From the NCBI RefSeq assembly GCF_900095885.1, contig NZ_LT615367.1, positions 1,116,001-1,180,000 on the forward strand: DNA of 64,000 nucleotides. The letters run 5' to 3'. Under the pieces are notes generated by a model. That model had not been told where the DNA came from and did not search any database. It saw only the letters and a program-made list of their open reading frames with translations. Position 1 is the stretch's first letter, and every line of letters begins with the position of its first letter. The translations under genes and the position numbers were made by a program. Positions 48,298-58,306 of this stretch are shown here, piece after piece. The stretch is from Dickeya aquatica. GTDB lineage: Bacteria; Pseudomonadota; Gammaproteobacteria; Enterobacterales; Enterobacteriaceae.

Positions 48298-49683
48298 ATG
48301 CTAAAGATCTTTAATACCCTGAGTCGTCAAAAAGAGGAATTCAAACCCATTCACGCTGGCAAAGTTGGCATGTATGTGTGCGGGATAACCGTTTACGACC
48401 TGTGTCATATCGGTCATGGGCGTACGTTTGTGGCATTTGATGTGGTATCACGCTATTTGCGCTATCTCGGTTATGACCTGAAATATGTGCGCAATATCAC
48501 CGATATTGACGATAAAATCATCAAAAGGGCGACGGAAAACGGCGAAACCATCGAACAACTGACCGGGCGTATGATTGCGGAAATGCACACCGATTTTCAT
48601 GCGCTGAATATTCTGCCACCGGATGAAGAGCCGCGTGCCACCCGCCATATCGCCGATATTATCGAACTGGTGGAAAAACTGATTGCCCGCCGCCATGCCT
48701 ACGTGGCGCAAAACGGCGATGTGATGTTCAGTGTCGATAGCGCCCCCGGTTACGGTGTGCTCTCTCGTCAGGATCTGGAGCAGTTGAAGGCGGGGGCTCG
48801 GGTCGAAATCACCGAAGTCAAACGCAACCCAATGGATTTCGTGTTGTGGAAAATGTCCAAAGCGGGTGAGCCAAGCTGGCCTTCGCCGTGGGGCAATGGC
48901 CGCCCTGGCTGGCATATCGAGTGTTCAGCGATGAACTGCAAACAACTGGGTGAGCAGTTTGATATTCACGGCGGTGGCTCGGATCTGATGTTCCCGCATC
49001 ATGAAAATGAGATTGCCCAGTCTACCTGTGCGCATGGCGGGGATTACGTCAATTACTGGATGCATTCCGGTATGGTGATGGTTGACCGCGAGAAGATGTC
49101 CAAATCGCTGAACAATTTCTTCACGGTGCGTGATGTGCTACAGCACTATGACGCAGAAACCATTCGCTATTTCCTGATTTCTGGCCATTATCGCAGCCAG
49201 TTGAATTACACCGAAGAGAACCTCCGGCAGGCACGCGCCTCGCTGGAGCGCTTGTATACCGCGTTACGCGGCACCGATGTCACGGCAACGGCGGCAGGTG
49301 GCGAGGAGTTTGAGTGCCGTTTCCGTGAGGCGATGGATGATGATTTCAACACGCCGGAAGCCTATTCGGTATTATTTGATATGGCGCGCGAGGTCAACCG
49401 CCTGAAAACGGAAGATGGCGTGGCGGCCAATGCGCTGGCGTCGGCGCTGCGCCAGCTGGCTGGCGTGCTTGGTCTGCTGGCGCAGGATCCGGAAGTGTTC
49501 TTGCAAAATGGTGCCCAGACCGACGATAGCGAAGTTCAGGAGATTGACGCGCTGATTAAGCAACGCAATGACGCGCGTCAGGCGAAAGACTGGGCGCTGG
49601 CAGATGCCGCCCGTAACCGGCTGACGGAGATGGGCATTGTGCTGGAAGATGGCGCACAAGGCACCATCTGGCGTCGTAAATAA
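48298..49683 (+). CDS. cysS: Cysteinyl-tRNA synthetase
   Basis: CysS charges tRNA-Cys. The 461-residue class I synthetase equals the E. coli length. It has the zinc/cysteine-binding [10 protein letters not shown] with the HIGH-type CHIGHGRTF, the [14 protein letters not shown] zinc ligands, [11 protein letters not shown], and KMSKSLNN (KMSKS). The C-terminal anticodon-binding domain ends AQGTIWRRK. It starts with ATG just after TGCCCTG; the Shine-Dalgarno is weak (GGAATG about ten bases upstream). Confidence 0.97.
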   Translation: MLKIFNTLSRQKEEFKPIHAGKVGMYVCGITVYDLCHIGHGRTFVAFDVVSRYLRYLGYDLKYVRNITDIDDKIIKRATENGETIEQLTGRMIAEMHTDFHALNILPPDEEPRATRHIADIIELVEKLIARRHAYVAQNGDVMFSVDSAPGYGVLSRQDLEQLKAGARVEITEVKRNPMDFVLWKMSKAGEPSWPSPWGNGRPGWHIECSAMNCKQLGEQFDIHGGGSDLMFPHHENEIAQSTCAHGGDYVNYWMHSGMVMVDREKMSKSLNNFFTVRDVLQHYDAETIRYFLISGHYRSQLNYTEENLRQARASLERLYTALRGTDVTATAAGGEEFECRFREAMDDDFNTPEAYSVLFDMAREVNRLKTEDGVAANALASALRQLAGVLGLLAQDPEVFLQNGAQTDDSEVQEIDALIKQRNDARQAKDWALADAARNRLTEMGIVLEDGAQGTIWRRK

Positions 49684-49736
49684 GTGACGTCACAAGCCGG
49701 ATAGAACACGTTACCGGTTCCGTAGCGTATCAATAA

Positions 49737-49764
49737 GAAAGGCCCGCAAGCGGGCCTTTCTTTA
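49737..49764. terminator. Terminator between cysS and ybcJ
   Basis: GAAAGGCCCGC / GCGGGCCTTTC with a two-base loop is followed by TTT in the plus direction. It lies between the convergent genes cysS and ybcJ and probably serves both. Confidence 0.9.
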
Positions 49765-49801
49765 CAGTTCATTTCGAGAGTGACACGACGTACAGCAGGC
49801 C

Positions 49802-50014
49802 TTATGCCTGAACCGTGACGCTCTGCCCGTTAAAGCGCACCACCTGGCCGGCGAGGATTTTGCAGCGCTTGCGGGTTTCGGTGTGTCCATCCACCGTGAC
49901 ATCGCCTGCGGCAATCGCCAGCTTGGCGGCCGCGCCGCTTTCGCTCCAGCCTTGTAGTTTCAGCAAATCGCACAGTTCAACGTGCGGGTGTTTATCGAGA
50001 TGGAAAATGCTCAT
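49802..50014 (-). CDS. ybcJ: S4-domain RNA-binding protein YbcJ
   Basis: YbcJ is a small cytoplasmic protein with a single S4-like RNA-binding domain, possibly linked to ribosomes. The 70-residue product equals the E. coli length and contains VELCDLLKLQGWSESGAAAKLAIAAGDVTVDG, then RKRCKILAGQVVRF, the S4 alpha-L fold signature. It starts three bases after the folD stop and so is probably co-translated with it. Confidence 0.92.
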   Translation of the reverse strand: MSIFHLDKHPHVELCDLLKLQGWSESGAAAKLAIAAGDVTVDGHTETRKRCKILAGQVVRFNGQSVTVQA

Positions 50015-50017
50015 TCG

Positions 50018-50887
50018 TTATGCCTGTGTGAGGGGGTCGTGGTATTCCTCGCACGCTTGCAAGGTGTTTTGAATCAGTGTGGCGACCGTCATCGGGCCGA
50101 CACCACCGGGAACCGGTGTAATGTAAGCGGCGCGCACGTGTGCTTCTGCGAAGTTAACATCGCCCACCACCTTGCCATTTTCCAGCCGGTTGATGCCGAC
50201 ATCAATAACGATAGCACCCGGTTTTATCCACTCACCGGGAATAAAGCCCGGCTTACCGACCGCCACCACCAGCAGGTCAGCATGTTCGACATGATGACGC
50301 AGGTCTTTGGTAAAACGGTGGGTAACGGTGGTGGTGCACCCGGCCAGCAGGAGCTCCATGCTCATCGGGCGGCCAACAATATTGGATGCGCCAACGACAA
50401 CTGCGTTAAGACCAAACATGTTGATGTTGTAACGCTCCAGCAACGTCACGATACCGCGTGGTGTGCAAGGGCGCAGCAGCGGCGCACGCTGGCACAGGCG
50501 GCCGACGTTATAAGGGTGGAAACCGTCAACGTCTTTATCCGCAGCGATACGTTCAATGACTTTGGTGTTGTCTATCCCCGCAGGCAGTGGCAATTGCACC
50601 AGAATGCCATCGATGGTGGCATCCGCATTCAGTTCATCGATTAACGCCAGCAGTTCAGGTTCGGTGGTGGTTGCCGGTAAGTCATATGATTGGGAAACAA
50701 ACCCGACCTCTTCACACACTTTACGTTTGCTGGCGACATAAATCTGTGAAGCCGGATTGTCACCGACCAGCACGACCGCCAGCCCCGGCGCGCGTTTACC
50801 CTCAGCTAAACGCTGCCTGACGCGCGCGGCAACTTCGTCTTTCACCTGCTGCGCAATCGTTTTACCATCAATAATTTTTGCAACCAT
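50018..50887 (-). CDS. folD: Methylenetetrahydrofolate dehydrogenase/cyclohydrolase
   Basis: FolD is the bifunctional NADP-dependent dehydrogenase and cyclohydrolase of one-carbon metabolism. From the ATG at 50887 it is 289 residues (E. coli 288), with [21 protein letters not shown] (catalytic Lys in YVASKxK), [23 protein letters not shown], the Rossmann [10 protein letters not shown] and [14 protein letters not shown]. An upstream in-frame ATG at 50911 gives non-conserved residues, so I prefer 50887, although no good Shine-Dalgarno is visible there. Confidence 0.96.
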   Translation of the reverse strand: MVAKIIDGKTIAQQVKDEVAARVRQRLAEGKRAPGLAVVLVGDNPASQIYVASKRKVCEEVGFVSQSYDLPATTTEPELLALIDELNADATIDGILVQLPLPAGIDNTKVIERIAADKDVDGFHPYNVGRLCQRAPLLRPCTPRGIVTLLERYNINMFGLNAVVVGASNIVGRPMSMELLLAGCTTTVTHRFTKDLRHHVEHADLLVVAVGKPGFIPGEWIKPGAIVIDVGINRLENGKVVGDVNFAEAHVRAAYITPVPGGVGPMTVATLIQNTLQACEEYHDPLTQA

Positions 50888-51368
50888 GTACAGAAAATCC
50901 ATCATTTTCAATGCGGGGGATGACGCCTATTTTGGCAGAAGCTGTGCGGGCTGTCAGGCGTTGTATCGTGATTAATTGCGATGTTTGCCGCATTAACGGC
51001 CTGTCCGCACCGCCTGATGGCTGTATCTCAATAAGGGAAGGCCCGCAGGCCAGCACGGTTGTCACCCGTGCGGCGGATAGCGGGCCGCGCCAGTCGTGCC
51101 GGTGAAAAGTGGTGCTTATGGCTGACAAATAACAGAAAAAACATGAATTTTTCGGAGCACACGAGATCGCATGACTATAATAAAAAAGTGATAACCGCCC
51201 GTCATTTTAGGCATATGTACTCCTTTAGGGGGAGTTTCAGGCCGCGTTTAAGAGCATACAGTTTCCATAATTGCATGATGATAAAGCCTTAATCGCCCGT
51301 TAACCGCTCCGAGAGAGTGAGCGGGATTGGCGTCTCGCATTTTTTTTGGGCAATAACAGGGGTGGTAC
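50888..51368. other. Gap between folD and the chemoreceptor, no gene found
   Basis: This 481-bp divergent region has no tRNA (E. coli has argU near folD) and no supported open reading frame. Near the receptor gene GATGATAA (about 51278-51285) follows an AT-rich stretch and resembles the -10 of flagellar sigma-28 promoters, but the TAAA -35 is not at the right distance. A CCGCTC / GAGCGG inverted repeat (51304-51322) and a T run precede the start. Confidence 0.4.
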
Positions 51369-53348
51369 ATGCTGCGATTTTCCTCTCTTTCCATACGTTA
51401 CAAATTTGCACTGGCGCTGGTGCCGTTACTGTTTGCCCTGCTGTGGTTTGCTGCTCTGGGTATGCTGGAGCGGCGTCACGTTGAACAAGATATGGCCCAG
51501 TTTTCCACGCAGTTGATACTGGCCCAGCGTGCGGGTAATGCGGTGCATGAGTTGCAGCGCGAACGGGGTATGAGCGCCGGTTACATTGGCAGTAAAGGAC
51601 AAAAATTTGCAGAGCCGCTGCGTGAACAGCGTGGTGCAACGGATAAAGCGCTGGCAGCGTTGTGGCTGAGCGCGTCAGCGGCGTCGGGCAGTGAAATGAC
51701 CGCGCGTTTGCAGCGTGTACAGCAACGTTTGCAGGGGCTGGCGTCACTGCGTACACAAATCGATGGTTTCGTGATACCGGCCACGCAGGTGGTAGGCCAG
51801 TACACCGCCAGCATCAGTGACCTGATTGGCGTGGTGGGCGATATGAGCCATCAGGTCACGGATGGCGGGCTGATTACGCGTGTGGTGGCGTATTACAATC
51901 TGTTGAGTCTTAAAGAGCAGGCCGGTGTCATGCGTGCACTGTTGTCCGAGGTGTTTGCCGTTGACAGCTTTGCGCCCGGTCAATATGAGCGTTTTAGCCA
52001 ACTGGTTGGCATGGAAAGTGCCTACGCTACGGCATTTAATCAGTTTGCCGAGCCATCGCAACGCCAGCAGATGCAGGCGATACTCAATGACGCTTCGGTA
52101 CAAACGGCGCTGAAAATGCGCGATACCGCCTTTGCCAAGGCCGCCAGCGGCGGGTTTGGTATTGATGCCAATGAGTGGTTTAAGCAACAGAGCCTGCGCA
52201 TAGACCGCCTGAAAGGGATTGAAGACACGGTTTCTGCCGATTTACTGGACTGGGCTTCCCGGCTTGAGCAGCAAGCGCGCATGAGTGGTTACGGCTATCT
52301 CGGCGGTACGCTGGCGGCGGTGTTGCTGGCGCTGTTACTGGCGGTCTGGGTGGCCCGCAGTATTTACCGCCAACTGACCTCAACATTAAAAACCATCGAT
52401 GATATGGGCAATGATTTAACGTGTCGGTTAACGGTGCCGGGTGAAGATGAACTCTCACAGTTAAATCGCGCCTATAACCGTGCGCTGGAAAATATCGAAC
52501 ACATCATTGTGACGATTAAACAGAGCGCGGGCTGGGTAGGACAAGCCAGCCATGATATTACCCAGGGCAATCAGAGTCTGGCGCAGCGTACCGACGAGCA
52601 GGCTGCCTCGCTGGTGGAAACGGCCAGCAGCATGGAGCAGATTACCATCGCCGTGAAGCAGACGGCCGATTATGCCAGTCAGGCGGCGGAACTGATGAAA
52701 AGCATGGAAACGCAGAACAATGTGGCCGATAACGTCACGCTGCAAGCCCGTGAGGCGATGACGCTGATCCGCCAATCCAGCGAGCAGATGTCGCAGATAA
52801 CCGGAGTGATAGATGCCATCGCGTTTCAAACCAATTTGCTGGCGCTGAATGCCTCGGTAGAGGCTGCGCGAGCGGGTGAGCAGGGGCGAGGTTTTGCTGT
52901 TGTTGCAACGGAAGTGCGAAATCTGGCGCAACGCAGTGCCGCGGAATCACAACGCATCAGAGAGCTGATTACGGCCAGTGAGGCGCAGGTTCAGGCTGGT
53001 GTGACGCTGGTGGCTCGCAGCAGTGACACCATGCAACACATCATGTCCAGTGCCACACAGGTCAGGGATTTTGTTGGCGATATCGCCACAGCAGCAAATG
53101 AACAGGCGCTGGGCGTTGCGCAGGTGCATCTGGCATTAAATCAGTTAGAGCAGGTGACGCAGCAAAATGCGGCACTGGTATCGCAGGCCGCCAGCGCCAG
53201 CCAGTTGCTTGACCAGCAGGCTGACCACATGCAACAGACGGTCGATAAGTTTGTGGTATCCGACAATCTGTTGCACCCGGTCGCGCATGCGCCTCAGCCA
53301 CCGCTGGCGATCAGCCGTGGCGGTAAAGGCGGGCAGCGGCATCCATAA
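51369..53348 (+). CDS. Methyl-accepting chemotaxis protein with NIT sensor domain
   Basis: This is a transmembrane chemoreceptor feeding the CheA/CheW pathway. The 659-residue protein has a first membrane helix (about 11-31). The periplasmic region (about 35-300) carries the NIT signature LQRERGMSAGYIGSKG and the later YYNLLSLKEQAGVMRALLSEVF. A second helix (about 306-328), a HAMP segment and the signalling domain follow; its tip VIDAIAFQTNLLALNASVEAARAGEQGRGFAVVATEVRNLAQRSA is canonical. NIT domains are associated with nitrate/nitrite sensing in some proteins; the ligand here is unknown. The C-terminus (GGQRHP) lacks the NWETF pentapeptide. The last 38 bases overlap convergent hutG. Confidence 0.9.
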   Translation: MLRFSSLSIRYKFALALVPLLFALLWFAALGMLERRHVEQDMAQFSTQLILAQRAGNAVHELQRERGMSAGYIGSKGQKFAEPLREQRGATDKALAALWLSASAASGSEMTARLQRVQQRLQGLASLRTQIDGFVIPATQVVGQYTASISDLIGVVGDMSHQVTDGGLITRVVAYYNLLSLKEQAGVMRALLSEVFAVDSFAPGQYERFSQLVGMESAYATAFNQFAEPSQRQQMQAILNDASVQTALKMRDTAFAKAASGGFGIDANEWFKQQSLRIDRLKGIEDTVSADLLDWASRLEQQARMSGYGYLGGTLAAVLLALLLAVWVARSIYRQLTSTLKTIDDMGNDLTCRLTVPGEDELSQLNRAYNRALENIEHIIVTIKQSAGWVGQASHDITQGNQSLAQRTDEQAASLVETASSMEQITIAVKQTADYASQAAELMKSMETQNNVADNVTLQAREAMTLIRQSSEQMSQITGVIDAIAFQTNLLALNASVEAARAGEQGRGFAVVATEVRNLAQRSAAESQRIRELITASEAQVQAGVTLVARSSDTMQHIMSSATQVRDFVGDIATAANEQALGVAQVHLALNQLEQVTQQNAALVSQAASASQLLDQQADHMQQTVDKFVVSDNLLHPVAHAPQPPLAISRGGKGGQRHP

Positions 53349-54114
53349 ACGTCTGTATGATCTGAGCCAGCATCGGTTGCAATGCCTGCGCCTTGGCTGG
53401 CTGCCAGCTAAACGGTGGTTTTTCATCCATGTAGTTGCACTGTGAAAGCTCCAGTTGTATCGCGTGCTGGTGCTGCGCCGGCTGGCCATAGGCCCGGGTG
53501 ATGTAACCACCGCGAAACCGGCCATTGAGCACCCAGCTCCAGTGCGACTGGGACTGGCATGTTGCGGCGATCGCACTTTCCAGCGCAGGTGCACAGCTCA
53601 GGCCGTCATTGCTGCCGAGGTTTAAATCTGGCAATTGGCCAGCAAACAAACGCGGAATGTGTGAGGCAATCGAGTGAGCATCAAACAGCAAGGCATAACC
53701 ATAACGCTGTTTGAGGCGCGCCAGTTCGTGCTGAAGCTGGTGATGATAAGGCTGCCAGATCTGATCCAGATACTGCTGGCGTAAGGAGGCAGAAGGCGTT
53801 TTGCCCGGCAAAAACGCAGGGGTGCCGTCAAACAGGACATCAGGGAACAGCCCGGTGGTGGCCGAGGAGTAAAGCGGCTGGTCATCAGCCGGTCGGTTAA
53901 GGTCAATGACCAGACGTGAGTAACACCCTGTCAGAATGCTGGCTCCCTGGGCCTGGGCAAAGGCATAAAGTTCAGGGATGTGCCAGTCAGTGTCCGGCAG
54001 CGGTTGTGCGGCCGGGCTGAGTGCCTCAGCCACGTCAGGGGTCAGCGCCGTACCGGCATGGGGAATACTCAGCAACAGCGGGCTGTCACCGGCGAGAAAC
54101 GTATACGGGGTCAT
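53311..54114 (-). CDS. hutG: N-formylglutamate deformylase HutG
   Basis: HutG hydrolyses N-formyl-L-glutamate to glutamate and formate, the last step of the HutF-type histidine pathway. The 267-residue product has [13 protein letters not shown], the metal-binding [33 protein letters not shown] and [17 protein letters not shown] 54114 is chosen because ATGA overlaps the hutI stop; longer in-frame starts have no homology. It ends inside the 3' end of the convergent chemoreceptor gene. Confidence 0.95.
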   Translation of the reverse strand: MTPYTFLAGDSPLLLSIPHAGTALTPDVAEALSPAAQPLPDTDWHIPELYAFAQAQGASILTGCYSRLVIDLNRPADDQPLYSSATTGLFPDVLFDGTPAFLPGKTPSASLRQQYLDQIWQPYHHQLQHELARLKQRYGYALLFDAHSIASHIPRLFAGQLPDLNLGSNDGLSCAPALESAIAATCQSQSHWSWVLNGRFRGGYITRAYGQPAQHQHAIQLELSQCNYMDEKPPFSWQPAKAQALQPMLAQIIQTFMDAAARLYRHG

Positions 54115-55325
54115 GAGCGTATTTCTCCGCGAAAAATCGTGGTACAGGGAAGCTGGCCACCCAGCCAGTACACCAGCTCTGCCGGGTGCGCCACCGGCCA
54201 GTGGACAAAATCGGCCACTTTGCCGCATTCCAGCGAACCCTGCGAATCACCCAACCCCAGCGCGCGTGCAGCATGAATGGTCACGCTTGCCAGCGCCTCT
54301 TCCGGCGTCAGGCCGAACAGCGTGCAGGCCATATTCAGCATCAGACGTAACGACAGCGCAGGGGACGTGCCGGGATTACAGTCAGTGGCAATCGCCATCG
54401 GTACACCATAACGGCGCAACAGGTCTACCGGCGGGCAACGTGTTTCACGCAGCAGATAATAGGCACCGGGCAGCAATACCGCGACAGTCCCGGCGCTTGC
54501 CATCGCGGCGACATCCTGTTCAGTGGCGTATTCCAGATGGTCTGCCGAGAGTGCGCCAAAGCGAGCGGCAAGTGCGCTGCCATGCAGTGATGATAACTGT
54601 TCAGCATGCAGTTTGACTGGTAACCCCAGTGCCTGAGCGGCGTCAAACACTTGCCCGACCTGTGCCGGGCTAAATGCCAGATGTTCACAAAATGCGTCCA
54701 CCGCATCGGCGAGCTGTGCACGGGCGACCTGCGGCAGCAGTGTTTGACAGACCTCGGTTATCCACGCCTGTGGTTGCCCGGCATACTCCGGCGGAATGGC
54801 ATGGGCGGCAAGACAGGTGGCAACAACCTGTACCGGCATGGTCTGCCCCAGCTCGCGGATAACGTTAAGCATTTTCAGCTCGTTATCGACATCCAGCCCA
54901 TATCCAGATTTTATTTCAACCGTGGTGACGCCCTCGGCCAGCAATGGGCGCAGGCGCGAGCGTGCATCGTCAAGCAAGCGCGCAGGCGACGCCTGACGGG
55001 TTGCCTTGACGGTAGCGAGAATGCCGCCACCGGCGGCGGCAATCTCGGCATAGCTGACGCCGTTGAGGCGTTGTTCAAATTCAGCGCTGCGATCGCCGCC
55101 GAACACCAGATGCGTATGGCAATCAATCAACCCAGGGGTGATTATCCCGCCGCCGAAATCCGTGGTACGGGGGGCGGCTATATCAGGCAACTGCTGGCGC
55201 GGCCCCAGCCAGACAATTCGCCCGCCGCTGACTGCCAGTGCCCCGTCGTCGATAATCTCGTAGCGCCCGCCACGCAGTGTGACCAGCGTGGCCCCCAGCC
55301 ACAGACTGTCGCAGGGTAGTGTCAT
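54111..55325 (-). CDS. hutI: Imidazolonepropionase HutI
   Basis: HutI opens the imidazolone ring to N-formimino-L-glutamate. The 404-residue amidohydrolase has the metal motif [17 protein letters not shown], the EIKSGYGLD loop, [12 protein letters not shown] and [11 protein letters not shown]. It is the first gene of the hutIG operon. A promoter with TTGCTG and TATAAC and an abutting HutC palindrome lie just upstream. Confidence 0.96.
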   Translation of the reverse strand: MTLPCDSLWLGATLVTLRGGRYEIIDDGALAVSGGRIVWLGPRQQLPDIAAPRTTDFGGGIITPGLIDCHTHLVFGGDRSAEFEQRLNGVSYAEIAAAGGGILATVKATRQASPARLLDDARSRLRPLLAEGVTTVEIKSGYGLDVDNELKMLNVIRELGQTMPVQVVATCLAAHAIPPEYAGQPQAWITEVCQTLLPQVARAQLADAVDAFCEHLAFSPAQVGQVFDAAQALGLPVKLHAEQLSSLHGSALAARFGALSADHLEYATEQDVAAMASAGTVAVLLPGAYYLLRETRCPPVDLLRRYGVPMAIATDCNPGTSPALSLRLMLNMACTLFGLTPEEALASVTIHAARALGLGDSQGSLECGKVADFVHWPVAHPAELVYWLGGQLPCTTIFRGEIRS

Positions 55326-55350
55326 CGCGTATTGCCTCTGCTGTTATCAT

Positions 55351-55364
55351 CTTGTATAGACAAG
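55351..55364. promoter_or_regulatory. HutC operator at the hutI promoter
   Basis: CTTGTATAGACAAG is a palindrome-type HutC box. On the minus strand a promoter TTGCTG (55391-55386), 16 bases, TATAAC (55369-55364) precedes it, so the operator begins at the -10 and covers the expected start point near 55357. Confidence 0.85.
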
Positions 55365-55502
55365 TTATACGCCCGCCGTGATTTTCAGCAAGGGATGGCG
55401 GAATAGGAATTTCTTATTCTGTGGGGCGCTTCGCCGTTTGTACGGTTGTGCCGGAAAGATAAAAAAGCCTTATGCCAGCCTGCGCTCACTTTAGCGTATA
55501 GG

Positions 55503-55516
55503 TATGTCTATACAAT
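55503..55516. promoter_or_regulatory. HutC-like operator upstream of hutF
   Basis: TATGTCTATACAAT matches 11 of 14 positions of the HutC box read as CTTGTCTATACAAG. It lies 30 bp before the hutF start. Confidence 0.7.
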
Positions 55517-55546
55517 AAGCTTCTTCACATTTCACAGGACGTTGTC

Positions 55547-56911
55547 ATGGCCGATTATTTTGCCGCTCGCGCCCTCTTGCCGCAGGGTATGGCGCGTAAT
55601 GTACGCTTGAGCGTAGATGAACAGGGATATTTGCAATCGGTGACGGCAGAGGCCTCACCGCAAGGGGCACAATGCCTGCCCGGTATCGTGCTGCCGGGGA
55701 TGACCAATTTGCACTCCCATGCCTTTCAGCGCGCGATGGCCGGGTTAACCGAGGTGGCCGGGCGCTCGCCGGACAGTTTCTGGACCTGGCGTGAACGGAT
55801 GTATCGGTTGGTGGCGCAATTGACGCCAGAGCAGGTGGGGGTTATCGCCACCCGGCTGTACATCGATATGCTCAAGGGCGGTTACACGCAGGTGGCGGAA
55901 TTTCACTACCTGCATCATGACCAGCAAGGCAAACCGTATCGCCAGCATGACATGCTGCGCCATGTGCTGGCAGCCGCGCAGCGAGTGGGCATTGGTCAGA
56001 CGTTACTGCCGGTGCTCTACCATTACAGCGGGTTTGGCGCACGCCCGGCGCAGCCCGGCCAGGTGCGCTTTATCCAGGATGTTGACAGCTATCTGCAACA
56101 GCAGCAGGCACTGGCCACGCTGGTACAGCCGTATCCGTTGCTCAATCATGGCGTGTGTTTTCATTCGCTGCGGGCGGTGAGCCAAAACCAGATGGAAGAC
56201 GTGCTCGAAGCCACGGACAGCGGCCTGCCGGTACATATTCATATCGCCGAGCAGCAGCAGGAGGTGGAGGACTGCCTGCACTTTTGCGGTGAACGCCCGG
56301 TGCAATGGCTGTTTAACCGCTTTGCGGTCGATGCACGCTGGTGTCTGGTACATGCCACCCATTTGGATGACACCGAGCTGCACCGGCTGGCAGGCAGCCT
56401 GGCGGTGGCGGGGCTATGCCCGACCACGGAGGCAAACCTTGGTGACGGCATTTTTCCGCTGGACCGTTACGTGGCGCTGGGCGGGCGCTGGGGGATTGGT
56501 TCAGACAGTCATGTTTCACTGAATGTGCAAGAGGAGCTACGCTGGCTGGAGTATGGGCAACGGCTGCGTGACCGCGCCCGTAATCGTATCGCGCTGGCAC
56601 AGCAACCGGCAGTCGGCGATGTGCTCTACCGTCAGGCACTGGCCGGCGGGGCGCAGGCTTGCCGGGTGCCGACAGGCGAGCTGAGTGTGGGCTGGCGCGC
56701 CGACTGGCTGGTGTTACGTGAGGATGCGATGCTGGCTGGCATTACCGATGGACAGTTGCTTAACCGCTGGCTGTTTGCCGGTGAGCGCCAGCAGATCCGT
56801 GACGTGTGGGTAGCGGGTCACGCGGTGATTGAAGACGGCCACCACCGGCTTGATGAAGAGTATGACACCCGGTTTATCGCCCTGATGCAGTCGCTACAGG
56901 GGGTTTTGTGA
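55547..56911 (+). CDS. hutF: Formimidoylglutamate deiminase HutF
   Basis: HutF deiminates N-formimino-L-glutamate to N-formyl-L-glutamate and ammonia, which makes this the five-step route used by pseudomonads rather than the formamide-releasing HutG of Klebsiella. The 454-residue amidohydrolase has TNLHSHAFQRAMAGL (metal HxH), VAEFHYLHHD, HIHIAEQQQEVEDC, VHATHLDDTE and GIGSDSHVSLN. AGGACG lies nine bases before the ATG. It is divergent from hutIG and overlaps hutD. Confidence 0.96.
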   Translation: MADYFAARALLPQGMARNVRLSVDEQGYLQSVTAEASPQGAQCLPGIVLPGMTNLHSHAFQRAMAGLTEVAGRSPDSFWTWRERMYRLVAQLTPEQVGVIATRLYIDMLKGGYTQVAEFHYLHHDQQGKPYRQHDMLRHVLAAAQRVGIGQTLLPVLYHYSGFGARPAQPGQVRFIQDVDSYLQQQQALATLVQPYPLLNHGVCFHSLRAVSQNQMEDVLEATDSGLPVHIHIAEQQQEVEDCLHFCGERPVQWLFNRFAVDARWCLVHATHLDDTELHRLAGSLAVAGLCPTTEANLGDGIFPLDRYVALGGRWGIGSDSHVSLNVQEELRWLEYGQRLRDRARNRIALAQQPAVGDVLYRQALAGGAQACRVPTGELSVGWRADWLVLREDAMLAGITDGQLLNRWLFAGERQQIRDVWVAGHAVIEDGHHRLDEEYDTRFIALMQSLQGVL

Positions 56912-57513
56912 TGGTCTTTTTCTCGCTCTCCCGGCTTGCCGTGAGTCGCTGGAAAAATGGCGGCGGTGAAACGCGTGAAATTTGCCGGATTGCCCGCCCT
57001 GATAACGAGGGCGAGTTTGGCTGGCGTGCCAGTCTCGCCACTCTGATGCATGAAGGGGATTTCTCACTGTTTCCCGGAGTAGACCGGGTGATGACACCGG
57101 TGTCGGGCGAGGCGGTTGATCTACTGGGTGACGGCTGGCGACACCGGCTTGGCGGCTTTGTGCCATTCGCGTTTCAGGGGGAGCAGACGGTGCGTGCCCG
57201 GCCAGATGGTGCGCCGAGTCTGGCGCTCAATATCATGACCGACAGACGTGATTATCACGCTGATGTCGGCGTGGTCAGCCGGTTCTTGCCGCGGCAAGAA
57301 GGCGGCGACGGGCTGGTATACGTGCTGTCAGGCGAGTGGGATTGCGGCCTGCGGCGTTTGTGCTGTGGTGACGGTGTCTGGTGGCGCACCCCGCAAGCCC
57401 CTCCGGCACTGACGCCACGCCAGCCCGGCTCACAATTGCTGTACGCCGCGATAACGCCGACTCACCCGACACCGGATGCCGGGTATCAGCCGCTAAAGCG
57501 GCCAACGAGCTGA
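56911..57513 (+). CDS. hutD: HutD family protein
   Basis: HutD is a bicupin-like protein found in hut operons. In Pseudomonas it is thought to set an upper limit on hut expression, perhaps by binding formylglutamate. The 200-residue product has the family signature SRWKNGGGETREIC, WRASLATLMHEGDFSLFPGVDRVM and LALNIMTDRRDYHADV. I take ATG 56911, which overlaps the hutF stop (TGATG); an in-frame GTG is directly before it. Its 3' end overlaps convergent hutC by 28 bases. Confidence 0.9.
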   Translation: MVFFSLSRLAVSRWKNGGGETREICRIARPDNEGEFGWRASLATLMHEGDFSLFPGVDRVMTPVSGEAVDLLGDGWRHRLGGFVPFAFQGEQTVRARPDGAPSLALNIMTDRRDYHADVGVVSRFLPRQEGGDGLVYVLSGEWDCGLRRLCCGDGVWWRTPQAPPALTPRQPGSQLLYAAITPTHPTPDAGYQPLKRPTS

Positions 57514-58253
57514 TAACGGGAACCGGGATAAAACAGCTGTGCGGCGGTGACAACGCGTGAGCCGTGCCAGGTGCGCCGGTGGATCAAAAGACAAGGCTCC
57601 CGTTCACCGAGCGCCAGAAGTTCACGCTGCCCGGCACTGGCTGCCACCGCCTCAACCCGGTGTTCACCGGCTGTCAGCGGTGCGACGCGGCTGAGGTAAC
57701 TGTGGGGGGTGTCTTGCGCAAAATCCTGTTGCAGGTAGTCAGGAGCCAGTTGCGGATTGACGTAGCGTTGCTCAAGTTGTACCGGCACGTCATTTTCATA
57801 ATGCACGATGTGTGAGTGAAACAGCGGCTGGCCGGGGAGGATATCCAGCAACGTCGCTTGCTCGCTATCTGCTGCCAGTGTTGTCAGCAACAGTACCTGA
57901 CAACGGTGGCGATGGCCTCGGGCGGTGATTTCATCTGCAATATTATGTACTTCCAGCAAAGCGGTCTGCGCTTTCTGCTCGGCGACAAAGGTGCCCACTC
58001 CCTGCATTCGCACCAGGAAGCCTTCACTGGTGAGCTCGCGCAGCGCCCGGTTAATCGTCATGCGGCTCACACCAAGTTCACTGACCAGTTCACTTTCTGA
58101 GGGCACCCGCTGGTGCGATTGCCAGATACCACTGCGGATCTGGCTGATGATGGCCTGCTTGACGCGCAGATAAATCGGTGCGGGGGCGTCACTCATCACG
58201 GCAGCGAGCTGGGCGGCGGTTTGCTGCTCTATCACATCACTATCCTCGAACAT
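57486..58253 (-). CDS. hutC: Histidine utilization repressor HutC
   Basis: HutC is a GntR-family (HutC subfamily) repressor that binds hut operators and is released by urocanate. The 255-residue product has the winged HTH at about 26-92 (PIYLRVKQAIISQIRSGIW, then VPSESELVSELGVSRMTINRALRELTSEGFLVRMQGVGTFVAE) and a UTRA ligand-binding domain (about 110-250). It is transcribed away from hutHU. A near-match to its own operator lies 40 bp upstream of the start, suggesting autoregulation. Confidence 0.95.
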   Translation of the reverse strand: MFEDSDVIEQQTAAQLAAVMSDAPAPIYLRVKQAIISQIRSGIWQSHQRVPSESELVSELGVSRMTINRALRELTSEGFLVRMQGVGTFVAEQKAQTALLEVHNIADEITARGHRHRCQVLLLTTLAADSEQATLLDILPGQPLFHSHIVHYENDVPVQLEQRYVNPQLAPDYLQQDFAQDTPHSYLSRVAPLTAGEHRVEAVAASAGQRELLALGEREPCLLIHRRTWHGSRVVTAAQLFYPGSRYQLVGRFSG

Positions 58254-58292
58254 GTCTCGTCTGATAGGGCAGTGTAACGAACAACCCCCAAC

Positions 58293-58306
58293 CCTGTATA
58301 GAAAAC
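58293..58306. promoter_or_regulatory. HutC-like box at hutC
   Basis: CCTGTATAGAAAAC matches 11 of 14 positions of CTTGTATAGACAAG and lies 40 bp upstream of hutC. It is consistent with autoregulation but is the weakest half-symmetric copy. Confidence 0.55.

Noticed and set aside
49982..50644. 220-codon plus-strand open frame over folD
   Set aside because: Fully inside the strongly conserved folD gene and without recognisable features.
51260..51290. Flagellar sigma-28 promoter for the chemoreceptor
   Set aside because: GATGATAA resembles the -10, but the TAAA -35 is missing at the required 15-base distance.
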